A stretch of DNA of 64,000 bases from an uncultured Eubacteriales bacterium (GTDB lineage Bacteria; Bacillota; Clostridia; Oscillospirales; Acutalibacteraceae), in assembly GCA_934464615.1 (NCBI GenBank), contig CAKSKA010000009.1:5480-69479 (forward strand). The letters are read 5' to 3'. Below, piece by piece: positions 34,312-41,766 of this stretch; within the stretch, counting starts at the first letter, position 1, and each line of letters begins with the position of its first letter. The notes beneath the pieces are model-generated. The model was given only the letters and a program-made list of their open reading frames with translations. It did no database searches and had not been told where the DNA came from. The translations under genes were made by a program, and so were the position numbers.

Positions 34312-34858
34312 TGTTTTGTCCTCCGTTTCCGTAAATAAAAATCTGTTTTGATGTAACAGACAGCGCCGCCTTAACGGCTGATTCTATAAGTGCATTGGTT
34401 TTATCGTCTCCGACACCGTCGTATACCACGGCAACACCGCGGACCGTAGGCAAAAATTCGTTTATTACTATTGCCTTTTCGTTACCGTCGGAATCGGTTA
34501 TAACTGTTTTTTTCTGCTCGGTTGCACGGGAAGTATCCTCTGTACGTTCGCCGTTTTTGGCGTCGGCAGAACTTTTAACCTCGTCCGCATAATTATACGA
34601 TATGCCTGTATCCAGTGTTACTACTGCTTTTACGTTTTTTGCACCGGTTATTTTTTTTACAAGCACTTCTACCTCCTTTTGCATTTGCTCGGCATATTGC
34701 TCGGAAGAAAATGTCTGTGCCGCCGAGGTATTTTTGTCCGATTTACCCGACGGTATTACGGACGAAATAAATATAAGTACTATTCCCGCAATGCCGAGGA
34801 GCATTATCAGCTTTACATTGCCGGCTTTTTTTAAAATTTCTTTAATTTTCTCATTCAT
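34298..34858 (-). CDS. spoIIIAG: Stage III sporulation protein AG
   Basis: This is a 186-residue protein with a membrane segment at residues 16-35 and a ring-building domain. It has the recognisable MQKEVEVLVKKITGAKNVKAVVTLDTG, IVINEFLPTVRGVAVVYDGV and AALSVTSKQIFIYGNGGQ elements of SpoIIIAG, which assembles a large ring in the intermembrane channel. It overlaps spoIIIAF by 8 bases. Confidence 0.93.
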   Translation of the reverse strand: MNEKIKEILKKAGNVKLIMLLGIAGIVLIFISSVIPSGKSDKNTSAAQTFSSEQYAEQMQKEVEVLVKKITGAKNVKAVVTLDTGISYNYADEVKSSADAKNGERTEDTSRATEQKKTVITDSDGNEKAIVINEFLPTVRGVAVVYDGVGDDKTNALIESAVKAALSVTSKQIFIYGNGGQNNEKR

Positions 34859-35282
34859 TTATTACCTCCACATTTTCAACGTCAATTGCACGCCGCACCG
34901 CCGCCTGCGTATCGGCGGCATTGTGCGAAGTGTATATTTCAATCTTGCTAATATATATGCTGCCCGACTTACTCATATTAGTGTAAGCGCAAATTTTTTT
35001 ATACGGAATTTGTGCGTCCTTAAGCACTGCGGCACATAAATATTCCGCCTGCATATCGGCAGGTGCGGAATAGTAAGTATCCGACGCGCCGACATCAATA
35101 TTAAGTTTTTTGCCTATGTTGCCGACGCTTAAAAAAAGCATTACGCCGGATGCCAAAAAAATCAACGCCAATACATACCGTACCCTTTTTTTCATTACTC
35201 CGTCGGGACACATAATATCAAGCACGCCTATAAAAACCGCCGCTGTGCAAAATCCAAGCAAAACATCTGTAATACTTTTCAT
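34851..35282 (-). CDS. spoIIIAF: Stage III sporulation protein AF
   Basis: This is a 143-residue protein. Two N-terminal membrane segments (about residues 8-25 and 38-55) are followed by a small soluble domain, the standard SpoIIIAF layout. The segment CPDGVMKKRVRYVLALIFL matches the conserved loop (P.G..K.Y...V.GLI). The start overlaps the spoIIIAE stop by four bases. Identity rests partly on operon order. Confidence 0.87.
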   Translation of the reverse strand: MKSITDVLLGFCTAAVFIGVLDIMCPDGVMKKRVRYVLALIFLASGVMLFLSVGNIGKKLNIDVGASDTYYSAPADMQAEYLCAAVLKDAQIPYKKICAYTNMSKSGSIYISKIEIYTSHNAADTQAAVRRAIDVENVEVINE

Positions 35283-36397
35283 ACGGCACCGCCCGCCTTT
35301 AACATTACTGTAAGCGAAATTGTAAAAAGAGCCGCCGTAAAAAGCATAAGGCCTATAAGCAGCGACAAAACGCTGTCGGTACTTTTAAAAAGTACCGGAA
35401 TTTTACCGAGCGAAAAGCAGGAAGAAATCAACGCGCATACATTCAACGCTATTCGCCACAGCACAAGTTTTATTATTATGGGCAATGCGGCAGCACAAAC
35501 GGCTATAAGTACATATATGCCTACCGAACTTTTTAAAAGCCCGACGCTTGCGGTAACTGTGGTTACTGCCTCGGATAAAGCAGGTCCCGCCACCGGCACA
35601 AAGGAACTGACTAAAAACTTGACCGTTTTTGTACCCATGGTATCCGCTGCGGCTGCAACGGCGGTTTGTGCGGATAAAAGCCCCAAAAACATGGTAAACA
35701 CAAAACCCATTATTGCCATGGCTGTATTTTTGACCGATTCCGCAATTCCGCAGGATGATAAAAACGGCGATACGCCCGAACACACCGAAACCGCCAGATA
35801 GGCGCTCATAAGCGGAATTATTACATAAGCCGCCGCCTGTACCAATATCTGTGCGGCAAAAAGCACCGCACTGCCGGCTGTTGCCGTTCCCACGGCGGAA
35901 CCCGACAATACCGCTATGCCGGACAGTACCGGTACTGCCGCCAACATAAATGCAGCGGTAGACTTTATGCAGGCGCTGCACAATTTAACCAAAACTATAA
36001 TATTTGCTATAATTCCCGCTGCGATAACAGCGGAAAAAATGTAATTTAACGACTGTCCTATTTTACTGTTTTCGGGAGAATAGGTGTTTATAACGGCATA
36101 AAGCAAAATAACGGCGGACATTTGCGCAAAAGCGGCGCCCACATCCCGAAATCCGTTTTTAACCATATCAAAAACCTGCGAAAACACATTTACTGTATCA
36201 AGGTTTTTATACCATTCTTCGTTTTGGGGATCTATGTCGTTTTGTTTAAAAAAATCCTTTGCACCGTCGGGCAAATTATCGGTTATATCGGTAATATCAA
36301 TGTGTGTCAGGTCGGTATCCGCCGCATATGTGTTAACACCGAAAACCGACACCGACAAAATAAACACCGACAAAATTAAAATAATCTTTCTTTTCAT
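35279..36397 (-). CDS. spoIIIAE: Stage III sporulation protein AE
   Basis: This is a 372-residue polytopic membrane protein with a signal peptide (MKRKIILILSVFILSVSVFG) and about seven or eight later membrane segments. The conserved region LVSSFVPVAGPALSEAVTTVTASVGLLKSSVG identifies SpoIIIAE, a membrane core of the feeding-tube apparatus that resembles type III export membrane proteins. Four bases separate it from spoIIIAD. Confidence 0.93.
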   Translation of the reverse strand: MKRKIILILSVFILSVSVFGVNTYAADTDLTHIDITDITDNLPDGAKDFFKQNDIDPQNEEWYKNLDTVNVFSQVFDMVKNGFRDVGAAFAQMSAVILLYAVINTYSPENSKIGQSLNYIFSAVIAAGIIANIIVLVKLCSACIKSTAAFMLAAVPVLSGIAVLSGSAVGTATAGSAVLFAAQILVQAAAYVIIPLMSAYLAVSVCSGVSPFLSSCGIAESVKNTAMAIMGFVFTMFLGLLSAQTAVAAAADTMGTKTVKFLVSSFVPVAGPALSEAVTTVTASVGLLKSSVGIYVLIAVCAAALPIIIKLVLWRIALNVCALISSCFSLGKIPVLFKSTDSVLSLLIGLMLFTAALFTISLTVMLKAGGAV

Positions 36398-36400
36398 TTT

Positions 36401-36784
36401 CTACACTGTTTTTGTTATAATTTCAAATAAGTCGCGCAGTATCGGCACCGACAGTAAAAATATCGCGGTTTTACCGGCAAGTTCCGCCTTTGCGGCTATT
36501 GCGCTTTGTCCGAAGTCCCGACAGGTATCTGCCGCAAACTGACTTAAATATCCTATTGCCACCGCCTTTACGGCTGTTAAAAAATACTTGCCGTTTACCC
36601 CGGCCGAATCCAAATATCCGCTTATTACCGAAAAAGCCGGAAGCACCGCGCTTAATACCGCAAGCAGTATCATACAGCCGAGTCCCACCGAAATTGCGGC
36701 GGCATATTCCTTTTTATATTGATTAAGCATTACCGCCGCACCTGCGGCAATTAGGCACATACCTATAATTTTCAAAAATTCCAT
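36401..36784 (-). CDS. spoIIIAD: Stage III sporulation protein AD
   Basis: This is a 127-residue membrane protein with about four segments. It starts MEFLKIIGMCLIAAGAAVMLNQYKKEYA and contains YFLTAVKAVAIGYLSQFAADTCRDFGQSAIAAK, which is typical of SpoIIIAD. I chose the ATG at 36784: it follows the spoIIIAC stop after one base and implies coupling. A GTG six codons upstream lies inside spoIIIAC. Confidence 0.9.
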   Translation of the reverse strand: MEFLKIIGMCLIAAGAAVMLNQYKKEYAAAISVGLGCMILLAVLSAVLPAFSVISGYLDSAGVNGKYFLTAVKAVAIGYLSQFAADTCRDFGQSAIAAKAELAGKTAIFLLSVPILRDLFEIITKTV

Positions 36785-36785
36785 T

Positions 36786-36980
36786 TTAAAGCCCGAATAC
36801 ACTTTTTACGGTTGAAAACAGTTCCGCAATAACATTTACAAGCATAAGCAGCACCACTACAAGCCCCGCAAGCGTTGTAAGCATTGCCTGTTCCTCCCTG
36901 CCGGAACGCACCAACACTTGATTTAAAACGGTTACTATTATGCCTATTGCCGCAACCTTAAATATAAAATCAACGTCCAT
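36786..36980 (-). CDS. spoIIIAC: Stage III sporulation protein AC
   Basis: This is a 64-residue protein with two membrane helices (about residues 5-22 and 33-58) around the polar loop RSGREEQAM, characteristic of SpoIIIAC. It lies between spoIIIAB and spoIIIAD with 1- to 10-base gaps. The length is normal. Confidence 0.92.
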   Translation of the reverse strand: MDVDFIFKVAAIGIIVTVLNQVLVRSGREEQAMLTTLAGLVVVLLMLVNVIAELFSTVKSVFGL

Positions 36981-36990
36981 ATTTTTCTCC

Positions 36991-37452
36991 TTACAAAAGT
37001 ATTATTGCAGCGGCAAGTCCCGCAAAAAGGCCTAACATACGGCTTATTTTGCACTTTTGCTTTGCCTGCTCTTCGTATACCGCAAGACGTGATTCGGCTT
37101 CCTTTATAACGCCTTCGCATCTCTGCGCCTCCGTTTTTGCGTCCGCACTGCCTACACTGTCAAAAAATTCGTACAGCATTTCCTCGTCCGATTTATTAAG
37201 TCCGCTTTTAAGCAGACTTACTTTAAAAGGTTTGTCAATTCGTAAATACCTCTCGCCGCCCGCTATACTCAAAGCGGCGTCGCAAATTTCGGCATTGCCG
37301 TACATAATTTTATTGCGTATTTGATTTATCGCCGAAATATACCAACGTAAATCCCTGCACCGTGAGGTAAGTCGGTACGAATAATAAAATCCTACACCCG
37401 TGCTTGAAATAATTATAAAAACAATACCGAAAAGTTTTATAAAAGTTTGCAT
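36991..37452 (-). CDS. spoIIIAB: Stage III sporulation protein AB
   Basis: This is a 153-residue protein resembling a half GspF/type II secretion inner-membrane protein. It has an N-terminal membrane helix (residues 7-25), the helical RLTSRCRDLRWYISAINQIRNKI segment and a C-terminal helix LGLFAGLAAAIILL. The start overlaps spoIIIAA by 16 bases. Confidence 0.92.
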   Translation of the reverse strand: MQTFIKLFGIVFIIISSTGVGFYYSYRLTSRCRDLRWYISAINQIRNKIMYGNAEICDAALSIAGGERYLRIDKPFKVSLLKSGLNKSDEEMLYEFFDSVGSADAKTEAQRCEGVIKEAESRLAVYEEQAKQKCKISRMLGLFAGLAAAIILL

Positions 37453-38351
37453 TTTAAAATGTCACCTGCCGTCATTATTTGTGCGTCCTGCATATTACGG
37501 GAATGCATAAGCACAACCGTTTCTGCGGCACCGGACAAAATAAGTTTTTTAAGTATGTTCCGTTTTAATATGTCCGAAACGCTGCCTGCGTGCGCCGTGG
37601 TTATTATCTCGGTGCCGGCGTTGAAACTTTGCATTACCGCGTCAAGTTCCGCCTCGGTTCCTATTTCGTCAAAGCATATAACATTGGGGGAAAATGTCCG
37701 CAGCGCTATTTGCGTAAGCCTGCTTTTCTCGCCCCCGAAAAACACATCCGTATTTATGCCGAGGTCTGTATATATACCGTCGCTGCTGAAACCCGACAGC
37801 TCTCCGCGCGTATCCACCGCGCAAACACGTAGCCCCTTGTAATCGGACAACTGCCTTATAATATCCCGAAGCACGGTTGTTTTTCCGCATCCGGGCGCGC
37901 CGCAAATCACCATACCGCGTCCGTTGTGCAGTTTAAACACCCTGTCGGCAGCGCCCTTTATTTCGTGGGCTATGCGTATATTTATGCTTGTAATATCGTG
38001 AAGGTTGTCCCCTGAAAAATTACCCGTAACACCTGCCCTGCAACCTGCCGCGCAGGAAATATACCCGTTGTTCATTTGTGCCGAATGGGTGTATACCGAA
38101 TTGTTGCAAAGCAACCTTACCGCCGTTTCAATATCCTTTTTGGTGCATACCGTGCCGTCGGTTTTGTGTGAAAACGTGCCCGATGAGTCCAAAAATAAAT
38201 TTTCTCCGTTTTGCGTTATACAAGCGGGGCGTCCTATACGCAAACGTATTTCCTCGGCAACGGCTTTGTCCCGATATTGCTCCAGCGCAGTCCTTACAAA
38301 CAGCGGCAAACAGTACATTATTTTGTCTATTGTCTGTTTCTCACTTCTCAT
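37437..38351 (-). CDS. spoIIIAA: Stage III sporulation protein AA (ATPase)
   Basis: This is a 304-residue ATPase related to type II/IV secretion motors. It has Walker A CGAPGCGKTT near residue 150, Walker B VICFDEIGTEAE and the IITTAHAGS sensor stretch; the N-terminal EEIRLRIGRP is characteristic. It is the first gene of the eight-gene spoIIIA operon, with GGAGG eight bases before the ATG. A CATAGTTT element upstream resembles a sigma-E -10, but no matching -35 is clear. Confidence 0.94.
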   Translation of the reverse strand: MRSEKQTIDKIMYCLPLFVRTALEQYRDKAVAEEIRLRIGRPACITQNGENLFLDSSGTFSHKTDGTVCTKKDIETAVRLLCNNSVYTHSAQMNNGYISCAAGCRAGVTGNFSGDNLHDITSINIRIAHEIKGAADRVFKLHNGRGMVICGAPGCGKTTVLRDIIRQLSDYKGLRVCAVDTRGELSGFSSDGIYTDLGINTDVFFGGEKSRLTQIALRTFSPNVICFDEIGTEAELDAVMQSFNAGTEIITTAHAGSVSDILKRNILKKLILSGAAETVVLMHSRNMQDAQIMTAGDILKCKLL

Positions 38352-38394
38352 ATTTTTTACCTCCGATACAAACTATGCAGACAAGCATAAAAAA

Positions 38395-38424
38395 AGAACG
38401 GATTTTCAAACGAAAATCCGTTCT
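38395..38424 (-). terminator. Terminator of the PIG-L deacetylase gene
   Basis: Thirteen-base perfect arms (AGAACGGATTTTC) with a 4-base loop are followed on the minus strand by seven T. It insulates spoIIIAA from upstream transcription. Confidence 0.9.
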
Positions 38425-38443
38425 GCCGTATTCGCACCGTAAA

Positions 38444-39823
38444 TTATTTCTTTTTCTTAAATCCGCAATACACAATCGCCGCCGCAACCGTTAATACGGC
38501 AAGTCCCGCGCCTACGGCGGAGTAAACCGCACGTTTTTTCTGCGCCGGTGTCATTTCGGCTTTTGCGTCTGTCTGTTGTTGCGCGTTTTGCTGTTGCTGC
38601 GCCGCAAGTTCTTCCGCCGCTTTGCGCTCCTGCTCGGCTTTGAGTTCTTCTTCCTGTTGTGCGTAAGTTTTAATGTTTTCCATCATATCGTTTTTTGCGG
38701 TATCTTCACCGACTGTGGTAAAATACAAGCCGAATTCGCACGGAGAATATTTTTTAATTTGCGATGCTTTTTTAATCTCTCCGTTTTTACCGTTAAGCCA
38801 TGTTCTAAACCATGTATACTGCTGTGATGTATGGCATAAAAATCCCTGTTTTGTCATTTCAAAAGGAGTTTTTCCGCCGAAATAATCACTCGGCGTATCG
38901 TAATCCATTACAATTTTATTCTCATTATACAAATGCACATACAATTTTTTTACGGTATATCCGCCGTATTTTTTGTATGAATCCGGAAAACTGTCGGCTT
39001 TATCCGTAAGCTGTACTGCCTGCGTTAACATTTTTGCGTTTAATTTGTGCATACCGTGTCCGTATTCGCCGTTTAAATCATGGCTCACCACTACCTGCGG
39101 CTTAAAACGGCGTATCATTTCCACCTGAAAACCGAGTGCGTCGTTTTCGGTATACGGCGCTATTGTTTTAAGCGCGCCCTCAACCGTTTCGGAATATTTA
39201 TCGGGGAATTTATTAATTACCGGATAATTTTTGATACCCACGGTCCACAGTCCGTTTAAAAGTTCGTGCCTGCGGCGGATATTATCGCTGTGGTCGGTAT
39301 AATAAACCACCTGTACCGCACAACCGCGCGATGCGTAAAGCGGCAAAAGTCCTGCAAAGAAAAGCTGCTCGTCATCGGCATGGGAGGAAACAAGCATTAT
39401 ATCCGCCTTACTTACGGGCTGATTCCAATCCTGTACCCACGTCGGCAATTCGCCGTCGGAAAAGGCATAAATATCGCATATTTTTGTATCTGCCGCAAAT
39501 TCCAAAGTAATTTCATTGCATGATTTATTTTCAAGTTTTACAAGAGTGTGCAAAAACTGTGCCTGCACTGCGGTTTCGCTGCCGCCGACATTCACGGAAA
39601 ATTCGGTCACTGCGTCATAATAAATTACATAAATTGCGGCTATATTAGCGTCCGCCTTGATGTTAAGCGTTTTGCACTGCGCGTATGTAAGAAAATTATC
39701 GTCGGTCAGTTTACCGTTTATCCCCTGTATCTTTAATTGCTCCGCCTGCGACTGTGCGCTTACGCTCACACACGGACATAAAAAAATTATAATACACAAA
39801 ATTATCGCCGTTACTCTTTTCAT
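38444..39823 (-). CDS. Secreted, membrane-anchored PIG-L family deacetylase
   Basis: This is a 459-residue protein. A signal peptide (residues 1-24) and a strand-rich N-terminal domain precede a LmbE/PIG-L domain, whose metal motif SSHADDE lies near residue 147, with HDLNGEYGHGMH later. The C-terminal quarter has a Glu/Gln/Ala-rich helical stalk with several Gln runs, then a membrane helix and a KKKK tail without an obvious sortase motif. PIG-L enzymes de-N-acetylate GlcNAc-type substrates; here an extracellular glycan is likely. It is a single-gene unit. Confidence 0.85.
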   Translation of the reverse strand: MKRVTAIILCIIIFLCPCVSVSAQSQAEQLKIQGINGKLTDDNFLTYAQCKTLNIKADANIAAIYVIYYDAVTEFSVNVGGSETAVQAQFLHTLVKLENKSCNEITLEFAADTKICDIYAFSDGELPTWVQDWNQPVSKADIMLVSSHADDEQLFFAGLLPLYASRGCAVQVVYYTDHSDNIRRRHELLNGLWTVGIKNYPVINKFPDKYSETVEGALKTIAPYTENDALGFQVEMIRRFKPQVVVSHDLNGEYGHGMHKLNAKMLTQAVQLTDKADSFPDSYKKYGGYTVKKLYVHLYNENKIVMDYDTPSDYFGGKTPFEMTKQGFLCHTSQQYTWFRTWLNGKNGEIKKASQIKKYSPCEFGLYFTTVGEDTAKNDMMENIKTYAQQEEELKAEQERKAAEELAAQQQQNAQQQTDAKAEMTPAQKKRAVYSAVGAGLAVLTVAAAIVYCGFKKKK

Positions 39824-39854
39824 TTCCCATTCCCCTCAGTACCGATTATAAAAA

Positions 39855-39876
39855 TCGCCCCTGTAGCAAGGGGCGA
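39855..39876 (-). terminator. yebC terminator
   Basis: Eight-base arms TCGCCCCT/AGGGGCGA with a 6-base loop are followed on the minus strand by TTTTA. Confidence 0.75.
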
Positions 39877-39887
39877 CATTATGTAAA

Positions 39888-40628
39888 CTAATCTTCGTTT
39901 TCTTCGTCGGGCATATCCCAGTTGTGCCAAACTTCCTGTACATCGTCGTTTTCTTCCAGCATATCAATCAACTTTTCCATTTTTTCGGCGGCTTCGCCTT
40001 CAAGACTTGTAAGCGTCTGCGGAACATATGCGGTTTCAGCCGACAAAAATTCGTATCCCTTTGCTTCCAGTGCATCACGCACGTCTGCCAGCGCATTGGG
40101 ATCGGTATCTATTGTAAATACGTCGCCGTCAAAATTAAAGTCGTCTGCGCCTGCTTCCAAAGCGTCCTCCATAACGGTATCTTCGTCGCGGCCTTCTGCC
40201 TCTATAACTATCTGTCCGCGGCGGTCAAACATAAACATAACCGAACCCGACTGACCGAGATTTCCGCCGCATTTATCGAAATAATGGCGTATATCGCCGG
40301 CGGTACGGTTACGGTTATCGGTAAGTGTTTCTACAATAACGGCAACGCCCGACGGACCGTAGCCCTCATATATAAGTTCCTCATAATTATCTGCCTCGCC
40401 GTCACCGGCTGCTTTTTTAATTATTCTTTCAATATTGTCGTTAGGCACATTTGCGGCTTTTGCCTTGGCAATAGCGTCTTTTAACTTGCTGTTTTCCGCG
40501 GGATTCGGTCCGCCCTGCTTAACTATTACGGCAATTTCCCTTCCTATTTTTGTAAATACCTTTGCTTTTGCGGCATCGGTTTTTTCTTTTTTACGCTTAA
40601 TATTATTCCATTTTGAATGTCCTGACAT
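39888..40628 (-). CDS. yebC: YebC/PmpR family protein
   Basis: This is a 246-residue, acidic three-domain protein. It opens MSGHSKWNNIKRKKEKTDAAKAKVFTKIGREI and contains EGYGPSGVAVIVETLTDNRNRT and LGQSGSVMFMFDRRG. The family was described as a transcriptional regulator. Recent work also links members to rescue of ribosomes stalled at proline stretches. It forms its own unit, with GGAGG before the ATG. Confidence 0.95.
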   Translation of the reverse strand: MSGHSKWNNIKRKKEKTDAAKAKVFTKIGREIAVIVKQGGPNPAENSKLKDAIAKAKAANVPNDNIERIIKKAAGDGEADNYEELIYEGYGPSGVAVIVETLTDNRNRTAGDIRHYFDKCGGNLGQSGSVMFMFDRRGQIVIEAEGRDEDTVMEDALEAGADDFNFDGDVFTIDTDPNALADVRDALEAKGYEFLSAETAYVPQTLTSLEGEAAEKMEKLIDMLEENDDVQEVWHNWDMPDEENED

Positions 40629-40680
40629 TTTATTTCCTCCGTTTGCGGCAAATCCGCTTTAATAGCCACATTAAAATATA

Positions 40681-41652
40681 TCACATTTTTCTGTCTGCTT
40701 CAAGTGCTTTTTCTATTATGTTGTCTATATCCGCCCTGCTTTTAATTTCCCCGCACATTACGCGAAGTTTTGCGGCGCCGCTTATACCCTTAATATACCA
40801 TGCGGCATGCTTGCGGGATTCGTTAAGCGCGACGCGCTCGTCCTTATATTTAAGCATAAGCGAAATATGCTCGCGCATAACGCGCATACGTTCTTCCACG
40901 CTCGGCAGCGGTAAAATTTCACCCGTTTGCATATATGTGTTTATTTGCTTAAACACAAAGGGATTTCCCATTGCCGCCCTGCCTACCATTACAAAATCGG
41001 CGCCCGTTGCCTCGTACATATACTTTGCCGATTCGCCGTCGCGTACATCTCCGTTCGCAATTACGGGAATTTTTACCGCGCGTTTTACGGCGGCTATGGT
41101 TTTATAATCAATGCCCGGCGCGTACATCTGGCTGCGCGTCCTGCCGTGTACCGTAACGGCTGCGGCACCTGCCGCCTCTGCCCGTTTTGCAAGTTCCGGC
41201 GCATTAATACTGTCGCTGTCCCAACCCGTACGCATTTTAACTGTAACCGGCAGTTTTACGGCGTTTACCACGGCGCCTATAATTTTTTCGGCAAGTTGCG
41301 GAGAGCGCATGAGCGCACTGCCGCCGCCGTTGCCTGCCACTTTCGGCGCGGGGCACCCCATATTTATATCAATAAAATCGGGGTTTCTGCTTTCGGCGGT
41401 TATTGCCGCTGCCGCCATGGTTTCGGGTTCGCTGCCGAAAAGCTGCGACGCCATAGGGCGCTCGGCATCAAAACAGGCAAGGTATGCGGCGCTTTTTTTA
41501 TCACCCAAACTTACACCCTTGCTGCTTGTAAGTTCCCCCACCGTATAAGCGGCGCCGAACTTTCTGCATATTTCCCGCATAGCCCTGTCTGCAACACCTG
41601 CCATGGGCGCTAATGCGGCATATCCTTCAATTTTTACGTTTCCAATCATCAT
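40681..41652 (-). CDS. dusB: tRNA-dihydrouridine synthase (DusB type)
   Basis: This is a 323-residue FMN-dependent TIM-barrel enzyme that reduces uridine to dihydrouridine in tRNA. LAPMAGVADRAMREI, DINMGCPAPKVAGNGGGSALM with the catalytic Cys, TVKMRTGWD, TVHGRTRSQMY, VIANGDVRD and MVGRAAMGNPFVF occur in order. In other Firmicutes dus genes lie near lysS or nifR3; here the gene stands between yebC and polA. Confidence 0.94.
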   Translation of the reverse strand: MMIGNVKIEGYAALAPMAGVADRAMREICRKFGAAYTVGELTSSKGVSLGDKKSAAYLACFDAERPMASQLFGSEPETMAAAAITAESRNPDFIDINMGCPAPKVAGNGGGSALMRSPQLAEKIIGAVVNAVKLPVTVKMRTGWDSDSINAPELAKRAEAAGAAAVTVHGRTRSQMYAPGIDYKTIAAVKRAVKIPVIANGDVRDGESAKYMYEATGADFVMVGRAAMGNPFVFKQINTYMQTGEILPLPSVEERMRVMREHISLMLKYKDERVALNESRKHAAWYIKGISGAAKLRVMCGEIKSRADIDNIIEKALEADRKM

Positions 41653-41707
41653 AGCTTTTCAATTATACTCCCGAAGTGCCGTAAAGTCAATTTTTTAAAT
41701 TTTGATG

Positions 41708-41736
41708 ATGACAAACTATAATTAATTTGGTATAAT
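41708..41736 (+). promoter_or_regulatory. polA promoter
   Basis: ATGACA and TATAAT are separated by 17 bases, 30 bases before the polA ATG. Confidence 0.65.
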
Positions 41737-41766
41737 AAATATAATTATATATTGGGAGTGTATGCA

